Positions 29,479 through 39,310 of a stretch of DNA of 64,000 bases are shown here, piece by piece. The first letter of the stretch is position 1; each line of letters begins with the position of its first letter. The position numbers were made by a program, and so were the translations under genes. The notes below the pieces were generated by a model, which was not told where the DNA came from, did not search any database, and was given only the letters and a program-made list of their open reading frames with translations. Source of the DNA: Synechococcales cyanobacterium GL140_1_metabat_312 (GTDB taxonomy: Bacteria > Cyanobacteriota > Cyanobacteriia > Leptolyngbyales > Leptolyngbyaceae); NCBI GenBank assembly GCA_025351345.1, contig JANXWB010000086.1:19264-83263 (forward strand), read 5' to 3'.

Positions 29479-29829
29479 TTAGTAACGATAACCGCTTCCG
29501 CCAGTTTGACCGGGCTTATAAACGATAAAGCTCATCACCTGACATTGCTTGATGTTATCGAAAGCAACAACACGGATGAAGGACTTTGGAAACTCGGATT
29601 TGCACTGTTGCACTTCCGCAAGTACTTCCTGAGGAGAACTGCACTTAAACAAAGGCAATTTCCACATCGTCCAATAGTACTGTTTTGGATCCGGGTTTTC
29701 ATTGAACTCGATGCAAGGGAAGTATCCTTGTTCCATCGTGTATTCAATTTGACGAGCAATTTGTGCATCAGTCAAAGGAGGCAAGTACGAAAAAGTCTCG
29801 TAGCGCTTCTCAATAGGCAGAGTTTTCAT
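29479..29829 (-). CDS. rbcS: RuBisCO small subunit
   Basis: RbcS is the small subunit of the L8S8 form I enzyme. Seen: the N-terminal [41 protein letters not shown] and [22 protein letters not shown]. At 116 residues it is slightly longer than many because of a [10 protein letters not shown] tail. It is the last gene of the rbcL-rbcX-rbcS operon. Confidence 0.97.
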   Translation of the reverse strand: MKTLPIEKRYETFSYLPPLTDAQIARQIEYTMEQGYFPCIEFNENPDPKQYYWTMWKLPLFKCSSPQEVLAEVQQCKSEFPKSFIRVVAFDNIKQCQVMSFIVYKPGQTGGSGYRY

Positions 29830-29872
29830 GAGTTCTCTCAGTTAAATCGTTCGGTTGAAGTTTTCGTCAATC

Positions 29873-30262
29873 TTAGAACAAGTCACCTTGCGGCATCTGC
29901 TGTTCGGGATGAGGCTCTTCTGTACTCACTTGAGTCATGCGCTCCAACTGCTGCGATCGCTGCTTGAGATTGGACTGAGACATTTGCGATCGGAGCATAT
30001 CCGGCAAAAAATCTGCAAGACTATCAGCCAACGCTTCCCGCACGGTCAATATCCGAAACGCAAGATCGGGTCGCTCTCTAAAAAGCTTCTCAATAAACCG
30101 ATCGCCATCCTTTATGATTTCGCTAGAGGCAAACTGGTGTAACCAATAAGCTCGCTTCGGTTCCGTTTCGTCTAGTTGTTCATAAACAACCCTAACCGCT
30201 TGGTAAGTTAAATAGCTCACCAAAGTAGTTGTCGTATCATTCGCAATCTTCTTAAGATCCAT
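29873..30262 (-). CDS. rbcX: RuBisCO assembly chaperone RbcX
   Basis: RbcX is a helical homodimer that binds the C-terminal tail of RbcL (the EIKFEFE motif) and helps form RbcL8. Seen: MDLKKIANDTTTTLVSYLTYQAVRV (opening), YWLHQFASSEIIKDGDRFIEKLF, and LAFRILTVREALADSLADFLPDM. The 129-residue protein has a Gln/Glu-rich, presumably disordered tail. It lies between rbcL and rbcS, the usual beta-cyanobacterial order. Confidence 0.95.
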   Translation of the reverse strand: MDLKKIANDTTTTLVSYLTYQAVRVVYEQLDETEPKRAYWLHQFASSEIIKDGDRFIEKLFRERPDLAFRILTVREALADSLADFLPDMLRSQMSQSNLKQRSQQLERMTQVSTEEPHPEQQMPQGDLF

Positions 30263-30414
30263 ATTTCAGGAAGGATGAAGTGGGAAGTATGAACGCTGAG
30301 GCTTAGAAATTTAATCTACCGTATTCCTACAGTATGCCGCATCTTCTCATTCCTCGCCCAAAATTCAGACTTCATCCCTTACAGAAAGGTCGCCCTTACA
30401 CAGCAGTCCAACAA

Positions 30415-31845
30415 TTAAATGGTGTCTTGTGCTTCAAATTCAAATTTGATTTCCTTCCACAGTTCGCAAGCGACTGTTAATTCAGGAGACCATTTACAAG
30501 CTTCACGAATGATGTCGCCACCTTCACGCATGAGGTCACGACCTTCGTTACGAGCCTGGACGCAAGCTTCAAGTGCATCGCGGTTCGCTTTAGCACCCGG
30601 CGCATTACCCCAAGGGTGTCCGGAAGTACCACCACCAAACTGTAATACGGAGTCGTCGCCGAAGATGTCTACCAATGCGGGCATGTGCCACACATGGATA
30701 CCACCGGATGCAACTGCCATCACCCCAGGCATGGATGCCCAGTCTTGAGTGAAGTACACACCACGAGAGCGATCTTGTTCAATGTAGTTCTCACGCAAGA
30801 GGTCGATGAAACCAAGGGTGACTGCTTTGTCACCTTCGAGTTTACCCACAACCGTTCCGGTGTGAATGTGGTCCCCACCCGACATCCGTAGGCATTTTGC
30901 CAAGACGCGGAAGTGAATACCATGATTTTTCTGACGGTCAATCACGGCGTGCATTGCACGGTGAATGTGCAGCAGAACACCATTATCGCGGCACCAATGA
31001 GACAACGTGGTGTTGGCGGTGAAACCAGCAGTCAAGAAGTCATGCATGATGATCGGCATTTCGAGTTCTTTAGCGTACTGAGCACGCTTCAGCATCTCTT
31101 CGCAAGTACCAGCCGTCACGTTTAGGTAGTGACCTTTGATCTCACCCGTTTCAGCCTGCGCTTTGTGGATTGCATCAGCAACAAATAAGAAACGATCGCG
31201 CCAGCGCTGGAACGGCTGGGAGTTGATGTTTTCATCATCTTTGGTGAAGTCCAAACCGCCGCGTAGTGCTTCGTACACTGCACGACCGTAGTTCTTCGCC
31301 GATAGACCCAACTTGGGCTTAATGGTACAACCCAACATCGGACGACCATACTTGTTAAGACGATCGCGCTCCACTTGGATACCGTGAGGAGGTCCTTGGA
31401 ACGTCTTAAGGTAAGCAACGGGGATCCGTAGATCTTCCAAACGCAAAGATTTCAGAGCTTTGAAACCAAATACATTACCGACCAAGGAGGTCAGCAGGTT
31501 AGTTACCGAACCTTCCTCGAACAAGTCGAGAGGGTAGGCGATGTAACAGATGTATTGATTCTCTTCGCCAGGAACGGGTTCGATATCGTAGCAACGTCCC
31601 TTGTAGCGATCGAGGTCCGTCAGCAAATCAGTCCAAACCGTTGTCCAAGTACCTGTCGATGACTCGGCGGCGACTGCTGCTGCTGCTTCTTCTGGCGGCA
31701 CGCCAGGTTGAGGAACCATCCGGAACGCGGCTAGGATGTCTGTATCCTTTGGCGTGTAGTCAGGCGTGTAATAAGTCAGCTTGTAGTCCTGGACTCCGGC
31801 ATTGTACCCAGCTTTGGACTGAGTTTTCGCTTGCGCGTAAGACAT
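30415..31845 (-). CDS. rbcL: RuBisCO large subunit, form IB
   Basis: RbcL fixes CO2 onto ribulose 1,5-bisphosphate inside carboxysomes. Seen: [18 protein letters not shown], the catalytic lysine in [14 protein letters not shown], the carbamylated lysine in [20 protein letters not shown], loop 6 GKLEGD, and the C-terminal [15 protein letters not shown], which includes the RbcX-binding motif. At 476 residues it is full length. A strong ribosome-binding site (GGAAGGGAG on the minus strand) lies a few bases before ATG 31845. Confidence 0.98.
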   Translation of the reverse strand: MSYAQAKTQSKAGYNAGVQDYKLTYYTPDYTPKDTDILAAFRMVPQPGVPPEEAAAAVAAESSTGTWTTVWTDLLTDLDRYKGRCYDIEPVPGEENQYICYIAYPLDLFEEGSVTNLLTSLVGNVFGFKALKSLRLEDLRIPVAYLKTFQGPPHGIQVERDRLNKYGRPMLGCTIKPKLGLSAKNYGRAVYEALRGGLDFTKDDENINSQPFQRWRDRFLFVADAIHKAQAETGEIKGHYLNVTAGTCEEMLKRAQYAKELEMPIIMHDFLTAGFTANTTLSHWCRDNGVLLHIHRAMHAVIDRQKNHGIHFRVLAKCLRMSGGDHIHTGTVVGKLEGDKAVTLGFIDLLRENYIEQDRSRGVYFTQDWASMPGVMAVASGGIHVWHMPALVDIFGDDSVLQFGGGTSGHPWGNAPGAKANRDALEACVQARNEGRDLMREGGDIIREACKWSPELTVACELWKEIKFEFEAQDTI

Positions 31846-32286
31846 AATCTCCCTTCCTGTGAAAATGTGAAATCATTCACCGACGATCATTATAAATACC
31901 AGATTCTTGTTGCCAAGTCATGGATTCTATAGCGATCGTAACTCAAGTGTCCGTCAGCCCGAATGTCTTACCCGATCTGTATATCTTATGTACTGGACAA
32001 AGACTACGTTCTGGACACGATTACGTTCTTCATGAACAAGTTCTTAGGCATCATATCAGGAAGTCTATAAGCTTTGCTTGAGAGATCCTGTAGCGATTGA
32101 TTAATCCTTCTTATGTTTTGTAACACAACCTAAAGATAAAGCTTAGGACTCGTCCAGAACCACTAATTTGAGCAGTTTTGGCTTGATGCCGCTCTGAAAT
32201 CAGAGATAATTTTTGATTGATCTTACTTATGGTGCTATTCTTAATGATTGTGAGATTTTTTAGGCTCTCCCGAGTAGAGGAAGAAT
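31846..32286. promoter_or_regulatory. Divergent promoter region between rbcL and a small gene
   Basis: About 440 bases drive rbcL leftwards and the 61-aa gene rightwards. Close to rbcL is an inverted repeat GTGAA-ATCA-TTCAC (31867-31880), a possible regulator or stem site in the leader. A LysR-type regulator (RbcR/CbbR) is expected to act on rbcL in cyanobacteria, but I cannot assign its site with confidence. Confidence 0.5.
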
Positions 32287-32472
32287 ATGGCTAAGCGCCG
32301 CAATTTGAAGAGAGAGAAAGCATTGCGCAACTTGGCGTATGCGCGTAAGTTCCGGAAGCGGACGACTAATGGACGGTACGGAAATCGTCGCCGTTTTGAC
32401 GATAACCGTCTGGACGAAACAGAAGGTGAAGCTGGGAAGGGTGGTGCTGAAGAAGGCGCTGCTGCCGAATAA
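32287..32472 (+). CDS. Small basic protein, 61 aa, divergent from rbcL
   Basis: The first 41 residues are strongly basic (MAKRRNLKREKALRNLAYARKF, RTTNGRYGNRRRF) and the last 20 strongly acidic (DETEGEAGKGGAEEGAAAE). A good ribosome-binding site (AGAGGAAGA) lies just before the ATG, and a classic terminator follows at 32509. The N-terminal pattern KRRNLKREKALRNLAYARKFRK suggests nucleic-acid or ribosome binding; I believe similar short proteins are conserved in cyanobacteria but know no function. Confidence 0.75.
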   Translation: MAKRRNLKREKALRNLAYARKFRKRTTNGRYGNRRRFDDNRLDETEGEAGKGGAEEGAAAE

Positions 32473-32508
32473 ATTTCGGACTCTAGTTTTAATTGATAAC
32501 TCTGAGAG

Positions 32509-32535
32509 GGATGCAACATACTGCATCCTTTTTTT
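32509..32535 (+). terminator. Terminator of the 61-aa gene
   Basis: GGATGCA (32509-32515) pairs with TGCATCC (32522-32528), followed by seven T residues. Confidence 0.85.
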
Positions 32536-32586
32536 ATTCGTGAGTATTCCCAAAGAAACGCATCCTCCAATCAATGGTCTCGGCAA

Positions 32587-32700
32587 ATGATGCTCGATCG
32601 ATATCAACAGGGGGAGCGAGGTTTCTCTGCGGTTAATCCATATAAGGTCGATTTGTCTCGGGTGCAATTGCCGGGAATTATTCTGAAGGATGCGATTTAA
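32587..32700 (+). pseudogene. Possible short remnant of a pentapeptide-repeat protein
   Basis: A 37-codon frame reads MMLDRYQQGERGFSAVNPYK and ends in ILKDAI before a TAA. The pattern of an R-Y-x-x-G-E-R-x-F motif followed by leucine- and valine-spaced residues resembles the region that opens cyanobacterial pentapeptide-repeat domains, but no repeats follow. It could be a truncated gene start or a tiny real protein. No good ribosome-binding site is visible. Confidence 0.35.
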
Positions 32701-32920
32701 ATAGTCATTAGCTAATCCTCAGGTTGACTCATTGGTTATGCATTCAGTTCAACCTAATCAAACCCAGATTAGGCGTGCAAACTTGTTCATTACAAAACTT
32801 GTTCATTACAATTAGAGTCGATTTAATTATCTATTCAATTCATGCTTTAGCATTTAAAGATACGATACAAAAAAGCCTTAACGCGGCTGCCGTTCGCCTC
32901 ACCTTCACGGAGAATCGCGC

Positions 32921-33319
32921 ATGTTCAACACCATTCTTTTCCCCATCGATCGCAGTCTCGAATCTCGCGAAGCCGCCGAAGTTGTTTCCGATTTTGTTCA
33001 GCAACACAATAGTAGACTTGTTTTGCTTTCTGTGATTCAAAATGGTAGGTCAGCCCCAACTCTGATGTCTTCTCCTGAAGGCGTTGAGGAACTTCTTCAA
33101 GAAGCTCGATTTTTATTCACGCAGCAGGGCATTGAAGTTGAAACCATCGAACGGTCGGGAAAACCTGCATTCACGATTTGCGATGTTGCTGATGAGGTTG
33201 AGGCTGATCTAATTATTATGGGAACCCGAGGACTGGGTATCACCGACGACAGCTCCCACGAAAGTGTGACTCATCGTGTTATTAGTCTATCGCCCTGTCC
33301 TGTTTTGGTTGTGCCTTAG
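32921..33319 (+). CDS. Universal stress protein
   Basis: The product is a single-domain UspA-fold protein of 132 residues. Seen: NTILFPIDRSLESREA at the N-terminus, and the nucleotide-binding signature ADLIIMGTRGLG followed after a short gap by ESVTHRVISLSPCPVLVVP. The GTRGLG/S-V pattern is that of ATP-binding family members. GGAG lies nine bases before the ATG. Its target is unknown. Confidence 0.88.
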   Translation: MFNTILFPIDRSLESREAAEVVSDFVQQHNSRLVLLSVIQNGRSAPTLMSSPEGVEELLQEARFLFTQQGIEVETIERSGKPAFTICDVADEVEADLIIMGTRGLGITDDSSHESVTHRVISLSPCPVLVVP

Positions 33320-33491
33320 TATCAGAGGTGATCGCTTTAATGCAAATTAGAAGAATTGTTAATTTATATCCATATAAAGTTGACCCTTTTAAAATGCACT
33401 AGGGTTTCGAATGAGGGCGAGGCTACAGTAAACTATTGGTATGCTTAAGGGCTAGCGAGTACATGGTGAGCTTAATCTGCGAGAAAATTGT

Positions 33492-34652
33492 ATGAGGCTA
33501 AAATCTCTCACATACCATGAACGCCAAAGCGATATAAAGGGATGGTCAGTTTCTGGTTTTACGCTTGCACCGATCAATTTAATTGTTGGTAAGAATGCGA
33601 CTGGAAAGACCAGAACGTTGAGCGTCATTAATTTTCTAGGACTGCTCTTGTCGGGGACTCGAAAGCCTGGAGAGATTCCCACTGGTAACTATGAAGTGAT
33701 TTTTGAGCATGAGGGACGTACGCTCAAGTATGTTCTGAATATTTCAGACTATGAGGTTATGTACGAGTTATTTTCAGATGACGATCGAGTCTTGCTTGAG
33801 CGCCGAGAAGGTGGTGTAGGAAGAATTTTCCACGAAAAAGAAGGAAGAGATCTTGAGTTTCAAACGCCGGAAACCGATGCAGCAGTTGTTGCAAGAAGGG
33901 ATACAATTCAGCATTCTTTTTTGCGCCCGCTAGGTGATTGGGGACTGGGGGTTCGTCACTATTCCTTTGGAGAGATGATGGGGCGTAATACGATCGGCCT
34001 CTCAGTAGAAGATGGTCCACAGCCGGATCCCAGAAACCCTGATGACGTGGTTGGCTTATTCCGCAGAGGAATCGAACAATATTCAAATGATTTTAAGGAT
34101 GCAGTCATCAATGCGATGAACGAGATGGGCTATGACCTGGAGGACATTCGCCTCATCACACCTTCCAAAATCAAGCTTCAAACAAATATTGGTTTTCTAC
34201 CAACGGCCTTTTATCTGGGTGTAAAGGAACGTCAACTTGAAGAATTAACCGAACAAATTGAAATCTCTCAGGGTATGTTTCGAGCGCTTTCTGTGATTAT
34301 TCATCTCCAATATGCCATCAGAGGAGAGCATCCTAGCTGTATTCTGATTGACGACATCGGCGAGGGGTTGGATTTCGATCGTTCCTGTCGGCTAATTGAT
34401 ATCATTCGTCGCCACGCAAAAGATTCCATCATCCAACTTGTTATGAGTACGAACGATCGATTTGTCATGAACAACGTCCCACTTGAAGAATGGTCATTGT
34501 TGAGTCGTGAGAGTGGGATGGTTAAGGTCCATAATTTCCAAAACTCACGGACAGCCTTTGAAAATTTTAAGTTTACTGGCCTAAACAACTTTGACTTTCT
34601 TGCTATGGACTTCATCAATGAATCCGAGGCGTTTTTGGTTGGGGCTAATTGA
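33492..34652 (+). CDS. AAA family ATPase of an ATPase/TOPRIM pair
   Basis: The 386-residue SMC/RecF-like ATPase has Walker A GKNATGKT (33-40), a signature-like region SQGMFRALSVIIHL (about 258-271), and Walker B CILIDDIGEGLDFD (about 282-295) followed by a D-loop and a switch region VMSTNDRF. The architecture is that of the AAA_15/AAA_21 ATPases found in OLD-like and PARIS-like anti-phage systems, where the ATPase is encoded next to a TOPRIM protein. The next gene is exactly such a TOPRIM protein, though broken. The ATPase frame looks intact. Identification of the exact system type needs profile searches. Confidence 0.75.
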   Translation: MRLKSLTYHERQSDIKGWSVSGFTLAPINLIVGKNATGKTRTLSVINFLGLLLSGTRKPGEIPTGNYEVIFEHEGRTLKYVLNISDYEVMYELFSDDDRVLLERREGGVGRIFHEKEGRDLEFQTPETDAAVVARRDTIQHSFLRPLGDWGLGVRHYSFGEMMGRNTIGLSVEDGPQPDPRNPDDVVGLFRRGIEQYSNDFKDAVINAMNEMGYDLEDIRLITPSKIKLQTNIGFLPTAFYLGVKERQLEELTEQIEISQGMFRALSVIIHLQYAIRGEHPSCILIDDIGEGLDFDRSCRLIDIIRRHAKDSIIQLVMSTNDRFVMNNVPLEEWSLLSRESGMVKVHNFQNSRTAFENFKFTGLNNFDFLAMDFINESEAFLVGAN

Positions 34653-34701
34653 GCTAAGCCATGACTCGTTTTTTAGTACGTACGGTATCAGGTATCCATT
34701 G

Positions 34702-35134
34702 ATGAAAAAGATGGCAATTTTTGTCGAAGGTGAGACTGAGCTTTGTTTTGTCGATTGTCTATTGAGAAAAATAGCAGATGAGAGAAAACTTCAGATTGTA
34801 TTGGTTAAAGCAACGGGTGGAACGCACAGTATTAGAAGATTCAATGTTATTGCTGATAGCGGTGAAGGTTCAGATAAGAAGTTCTATATCCAAATTATTA
34901 ACTCATCAACCGATAATCGTGTTGGTTCAGACATCAGAGATAACTATGAGAGTACACCCAGCATCCGACCTTGATGAAATTTATGCCCTAGAGGGTTTTG
35001 CATACAAGAAAAAACGTAGCCAAGTACAGAGAACGATCGAAGCTCTGGACTATGCTGAAATTTATCTAGCTCATCGGGTGAAGTTTCCGGATATCAATAA
35101 ATTGATGGAAGAGATCGATCGATTCTTGGATTAA
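34702..35134 (+). pseudogene. TOPRIM-domain partner gene, broken by internal deletion and frame change
   Basis: ATG 34702 starts MKKMAIFVEGETELCFVDCL, with the TOPRIM-type glutamate motif VEGETE at 8-13, and continues to SDIRDNYES (about 34953), then meets a stop at 34972. In the +1 frame the sequence at once continues VHPASDLDEIYALEGFAYKK and runs to a natural C-terminus at 35134 (EEIDRFLD). The two halves look like the beginning and end of one protein of roughly 250 residues, with the middle, including the expected TOPRIM aspartates, missing. The junction lies near 34950-34960. It follows the ATPase gene by 49 bases on the same strand. Confidence 0.7.
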
Positions 35135-35226
35135 TAATTTTGTTGGGCTGATGACTACATAGATAGAACTCTGCTCGCGATAATCTGCTAGGGTATGTGG
35201 TCTAGCAGAAAAATTGTAGTACGCCC

Positions 35227-36180
35227 ATGTCAACGCCTCCCGTCCAGTGGTATCCCGGTCACATCGCCAAAGCGGAGCGACTGTTGACAAACCAACTCAA
35301 GAAAGTCGATGTGATCTTGGAAGTCCGAGATGCCCGAATTCCTTTGGCCACCCATCATCCTAATGTTGATAAATGGATTGGAGCTAAGGGTCGAGTTTTG
35401 GTGATGAATCGGATGGATATGATTCCCGATGGGGCACGATCGCTTTGGTTTGATTGGCTCAAGGAGCATGACGGCATCCCCCAATTTACTGATGGTCACA
35501 GCGGGCGAGGAATTAAAGAACTAGCCGGGGCCATTAAACAAGCAGGCATTGCTGTTAATCGTCGCCGTCGCGATCGGGGTATGCTGCCGCGTCCGATTCG
35601 GTGCGTGATGATTGGGTTTCCGAATGTGGGAAAATCTGCGTTGATTAATCGGCTAATTGGTAAACGGGTGGTCGAGAGTGCGCGGAAGGCAGGGGTGACT
35701 CGATCGTTGCGGTGGGTAAGAATTTCAGATGAAGTCGAATTGTTGGATGCACCGGGAGTTTTGCCCAATAAACTAGAAGATCAAGCTTCAGCGGTTAAGT
35801 TGGCGATCTGTGACGACATTGGTCAAGCGGCGTACGATCACCAGCGCGTTGGGTCGGCCTTGATTGATTTGTTGAAAAAACTAAGCCAGGAACGAATTCT
35901 GACCAATCAATACAAAATCAATGCTACTGAAATTACTGGCGAATCATTTTTAGAGGCACTGGGTGCATTGAAGTATCAAGGGGACAAAGAACGGGCTGCT
36001 AATTTAATTCTCAATGATTTTCGCATTGGTAAGCTCGGAGCTATTGCCCTAGAATTTCCGCCAGAAATGCCACCAGAATTAGCAGTATTACCCGCTGAGG
36101 AATCGATCGATTCCTCGATTGAGGAAGAATCTGATTCATCGATCGAAGAATTGAGCGAGTCGGAATTGCTAGAGATCTAA
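35227..36180 (+). CDS. rbgA: Ribosome biogenesis GTPase (YlqF/RbgA family)
   Basis: This is a circularly permuted GTPase needed for late 50S assembly. The permuted motif order is visible: G4 NRMDM (about 58-62) comes before G1 GFPNVGKSALINR (about 128) and G3 DAPGV (about 176). The N-terminus VQWYPGHIAKAERLL and RVVESARKAGVT are family hallmarks. A Ser/Glu-rich acidic tail with IDSSIEEESDSSIEE closes the 317-residue protein. ATG 35227. Confidence 0.93.
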   Translation: MSTPPVQWYPGHIAKAERLLTNQLKKVDVILEVRDARIPLATHHPNVDKWIGAKGRVLVMNRMDMIPDGARSLWFDWLKEHDGIPQFTDGHSGRGIKELAGAIKQAGIAVNRRRRDRGMLPRPIRCVMIGFPNVGKSALINRLIGKRVVESARKAGVTRSLRWVRISDEVELLDAPGVLPNKLEDQASAVKLAICDDIGQAAYDHQRVGSALIDLLKKLSQERILTNQYKINATEITGESFLEALGALKYQGDKERAANLILNDFRIGKLGAIALEFPPEMPPELAVLPAEESIDSSIEEESDSSIEELSESELLEI

Positions 36181-36244
36181 CGCAAGAAGCCTGAATGGCG
36201 TAAGATTTATGCGGTCTTGTGGTCTGAAGTGATTCTGAATTGAT

Positions 36245-37177
36245 ATGGAACAGCTAATTCAATCGGTGGTGAATGGTCTGTCATTGGGCAGCATTATGGC
36301 CTTAAGTGCGATCGCCCTCACGTTGACCTATGGTATTTTGCGCCTTTCCAATTTTGCCCACGGCGACTTTATGACCTTGGGCGCTTATTTAACCTTGTTA
36401 TTCAATAGTTTTGGGTTAAATATTTGGGTGGCAATGGTGCTGTCTACCCTTTGTGTTATTGGGTTTGCATTATTTACAGAGCAAATTCTATGGGCTAGGA
36501 TGCGCCGGGGCCGTACGACTTCGACGACGCTGATTATTATTTCTATTGGTCTAGCGCTGACCCTACGAAATTCCATCATTCTGTTTTGGGGTGCAGGACC
36601 GCAAAATTACGATCTTCGGATTTCTGAAACGTTAAATATTAGCGGCATTCGAGTGCCCTTTAATAGCTTTGTTGTCATGGGCATGGCAATCGCAGCGATC
36701 GGGCTTCTGCATTGGGTTTTGCAATATACAAAAGTCGGTAAGGCGATGCGGGCAGTGGCGGATGATATTGATTTAGCGCGGGTGACGGGGATTGATGTCG
36801 ATCGAGTGGTGGTCTGGACGTGGGTGCTGTCGGCGGGGTTGACTGGGCTGGCGGGGAGTATGTTGGGCTTGTTGGAAAAGGTGAATCCAAATATGGGTTG
36901 GTTTATGATTTTGCCGCTGTTTGCATCGGTTATTTTGGGGGGAATTGGCAATCCTTACGGGGCTATTGTTGGGGCGTTTATTATTGCGATCGCCCAGGAA
37001 GTGGGTGCCGGGATGAGCCAAACCTTGGGACCGTTGTATGTGACGTTGTTAAAAAATTCGTTCCTATATCCGATCGTTCGATTGATGAGCGCGGATTACA
37101 AAATTGGGATTGCCTTGGTGATTATGGTGCTGGTTTTATTATTCAAACCACAAGGACTGTTTAGAGGGACGATGTAA
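36245..37177 (+). CDS. natD: Branched-chain/neutral amino-acid ABC transporter permease (LivH/NatD type)
   Basis: The 310-residue integral membrane permease has about eight helices. Seen: the opening IQSVVNGLSLGSIMALSAIALTLTYGI, RLSNFAHGDFMTLGAYL, the ATPase-contact loop GKAMRAVADDIDLARVTGID, and ILGGIGNPYGAIVGA. Cyanobacterial N-I and N-II neutral amino-acid permeases use NatD/NatC (LivH/LivM type) with NatA/NatE ATPases and the binding protein NatB. Partner permease and one ATPase gene lie 2.5 kb downstream, separated by pgi. Confidence 0.8.
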   Translation: MEQLIQSVVNGLSLGSIMALSAIALTLTYGILRLSNFAHGDFMTLGAYLTLLFNSFGLNIWVAMVLSTLCVIGFALFTEQILWARMRRGRTTSTTLIIISIGLALTLRNSIILFWGAGPQNYDLRISETLNISGIRVPFNSFVVMGMAIAAIGLLHWVLQYTKVGKAMRAVADDIDLARVTGIDVDRVVVWTWVLSAGLTGLAGSMLGLLEKVNPNMGWFMILPLFASVILGGIGNPYGAIVGAFIIAIAQEVGAGMSQTLGPLYVTLLKNSFLYPIVRLMSADYKIGIALVIMVLVLLFKPQGLFRGTM

Positions 37178-37193
37178 GCCAAAATCCCTCACT

Positions 37194-37223
37194 CAAAATC
37201 TCCCAAATTTTCAGGAGATTTTG
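37194..37223. terminator. Bidirectional terminator between natD and pgi
   Basis: CAAAATCTCC (37194-37203) and GGAGATTTTG (37214-37223) form a perfect 10-bp stem between the convergent genes natD and pgi; the A/T arms can act on both strands. Confidence 0.7.
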
Positions 37224-37236
37224 GAAGGGAATCGAC

Positions 37237-38823
37237 TTATTTTAATAGCACTTTTAGCGATCGGACGTCAGCTAAATTTCCGAATAGCACAATGCCTCGA
37301 TCGTTTGCAGCGAGATGGCGGAGTATTTTATAAATTGCCTCTACTTGATCGGGCATTTTAGCTCTAATGGCTAGATCCATCAGCCCGATCGGAGCCGTTT
37401 CTGTGCGAAGAATGGTCATAATCTGACTTTGCACATCCAGCACCATCGCTGCTGCTTTTTTCCCTGCTTCCACGCCGGGTTGGTGATAGGCATTCACATT
37501 AACCAGATAGCCATATAACCCTACAGCTCGCTCATATAGAGCAATTAAGGCACCCACCGTTTCCGCCGTGACTTCATTGACGGTGATCGTAATAGAATCA
37601 CGATCGTTCTCGTACAGCGCCGCCCGAGTGCCTTGGATTAATCCCGATAAATAATCGCCGCTGGTTACCCCTGGATCCACCTCGATCGAATTTCCCGATC
37701 GATCTTTCAACACTTCAATGAAGGTCAGGAAGAAATTCGATACGCCTTCTCGCAGTTGTTGGACGTAGGCATGTTGATCCGTTGAGCCTTTGTTGCCGTA
37801 AACCGCAATGCCTTGATACACCAATTTGCCATCCAGGTCATACTGTTTGCCGATCGACTCCATGACTAACTGCTGGAGATAACGACTAAACAGAAGCAGA
37901 CTGTCTTTATACGGCAGGACCACCATGTCTTTTTTACCGCGCCCGTCTCCAGAAAAATACCAGCTCATGGCCAATAGTGCCGCTGGATTTGTTTTTATAT
38001 CCTCGACTCGGGTGGCAATATCCATCTCGCAAGCGCCCGCCAACATGCCCCGAATATCGATACCTTGGAGCGCAGCAGGCAATAGGCCCACGGGAGATAA
38101 TTCAGAGGTCCGGCCTCCCACCCAGTCATACATGGGAAATATGGCTAGCCAGCCGCCCCCTTTCGCCACGCCATCCAGCTGACTGCCTGCCATAGTAATG
38201 GCCACGGCATGTTCTGAAAATTTCAGCCCCGCTTTCATATAGGCATTCTGGATTTCCAACATGCCATTACGGGCTTCGGGAGTACCACCGGATTTGGAAA
38301 TGGTCAGGACTAACGTGCTGTTGAGCCGATCGCCCAATTTTGCCAATACTCGATCGATGCCAGCGGGATCAGTATTATCAACGAAATGAATTGGCATGGG
38401 TGGCAAATCTGGCGACAATGCTTCAGCCACAAATTGCGGGCCAAGGGCCGATCCGCCGATGCCAATGGACAACACGTCTGTAAACTTTGCGGCTGTCGGA
38501 GGCTTGATAGCTCCGCTATGGATTTTGCTGACAAAAAGTTCGATCCGATCGATCGCATCCACAATTTCAGCCTTCATTTCCGGCGTTGGGGCCATCTGAG
38601 GCGCTCTGAGCCAGTAGTGGCCAACCATTCGATTTTCGTCGGGATTGGCGATCGCGCCTGCTTCTAGTGCGGCCATCTCGCGGAAGGCCCGATCGAATTT
38701 TGGCTGCATCTCAGTGACAAAACTAGAGTCAAATTTCATCCGACTCACGTCTAGATAAAACGAGAGTCCTGGATGGTAGTAGAGCCAATCTTGATAGCGG
38801 TCCCAAAGTACAGTTGCGTTCAT
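37237..38823 (-). CDS. pgi: Glucose-6-phosphate isomerase
   Basis: PGI interconverts glucose 6-phosphate and fructose 6-phosphate in glycolysis and glycogen metabolism. Seen: [47 protein letters not shown] and a histidine/lysine-bearing C-terminal half with [13 protein letters not shown]. At 528 residues it is the normal cyanobacterial length. Its position on the opposite strand splits the amino-acid transporter genes. Confidence 0.95.
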   Translation of the reverse strand: MNATVLWDRYQDWLYYHPGLSFYLDVSRMKFDSSFVTEMQPKFDRAFREMAALEAGAIANPDENRMVGHYWLRAPQMAPTPEMKAEIVDAIDRIELFVSKIHSGAIKPPTAAKFTDVLSIGIGGSALGPQFVAEALSPDLPPMPIHFVDNTDPAGIDRVLAKLGDRLNSTLVLTISKSGGTPEARNGMLEIQNAYMKAGLKFSEHAVAITMAGSQLDGVAKGGGWLAIFPMYDWVGGRTSELSPVGLLPAALQGIDIRGMLAGACEMDIATRVEDIKTNPAALLAMSWYFSGDGRGKKDMVVLPYKDSLLLFSRYLQQLVMESIGKQYDLDGKLVYQGIAVYGNKGSTDQHAYVQQLREGVSNFFLTFIEVLKDRSGNSIEVDPGVTSGDYLSGLIQGTRAALYENDRDSITITVNEVTAETVGALIALYERAVGLYGYLVNVNAYHQPGVEAGKKAAAMVLDVQSQIMTILRTETAPIGLMDLAIRAKMPDQVEAIYKILRHLAANDRGIVLFGNLADVRSLKVLLK

Positions 38824-39001
38824 AATTCTAAATACTCCTCTTTGAATCCACGTCCAGTGTATTCGGGGTCTAGCTTAGGGGGGATCGAAACGTGAGAAAG
38901 TATAGAAACGTTCAAAAGTGAACAATTCCTGACAATTTGCTCACGTTATTGTAGTAGTCGCCATTCTAATCGTCATTGTGATTCTGATATTGTTCACATT
39001 T

Positions 39002-39310
39002 TTAGATGTCAGGTTTGGGTAACACCCGTACAAATTTAATAATTTGTCCCGTAACTTCAATACAGATCAGATGCTCTTCTAAGGTAAACCGATAAAAAAT
39101 TTGTGTTGCTCCCATGGGCCGAAAGTCAGGTAAATATTGCAAATGCTTTGTCTCGAAAAAATCGCTAAACACAAACTGGCGGATCCGATCGCGCACTAGG
39201 CTAGTTGAAATAAGTTTTAAATCTATTATGAACGATCGTTCATAGCGAACCTGTAAAGCGGATGGAGACAGTAGCCCGCCTCGTCCTGGAATAAGGGGAA
39301 TGCCTGTCAT
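39002..39310 (-). CDS. Possible RelE/ParE-like toxin
   Basis: The 102-residue product has a C-terminal half (TQIFYRFTLEEHLICIEVTG, then IIKFVRVLP) with the beta-strand pattern and RVLP-like ending of RelE/ParE toxins; the N-terminal half is unfamiliar. It starts with an ATGA overlap with the preceding 75-codon gene (39307-39310), the arrangement usual for toxin-antitoxin pairs. No catalytic residue can be assigned by eye, so this is an inference from size, pairing and fold pattern. Confidence 0.5.
   Translation of the reverse strand: MTGIPLIPGRGGLLSPSALQVRYERSFIIDLKLISTSLVRDRIRQFVFSDFFETKHLQYLPDFRPMGATQIFYRFTLEEHLICIEVTGQIIKFVRVLPKPDI

Noticed and set aside
29506..29967. Plus-strand open frame antisense to rbcS and rbcX
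   Set aside because: It overlaps two certain genes and has no independent support.
34930..34975. Programmed frameshift in the TOPRIM gene
   Set aside because: No slippery heptamer is visible, and the halves do not simply continue each other: a middle region seems to be missing, so a deletion is a better explanation.
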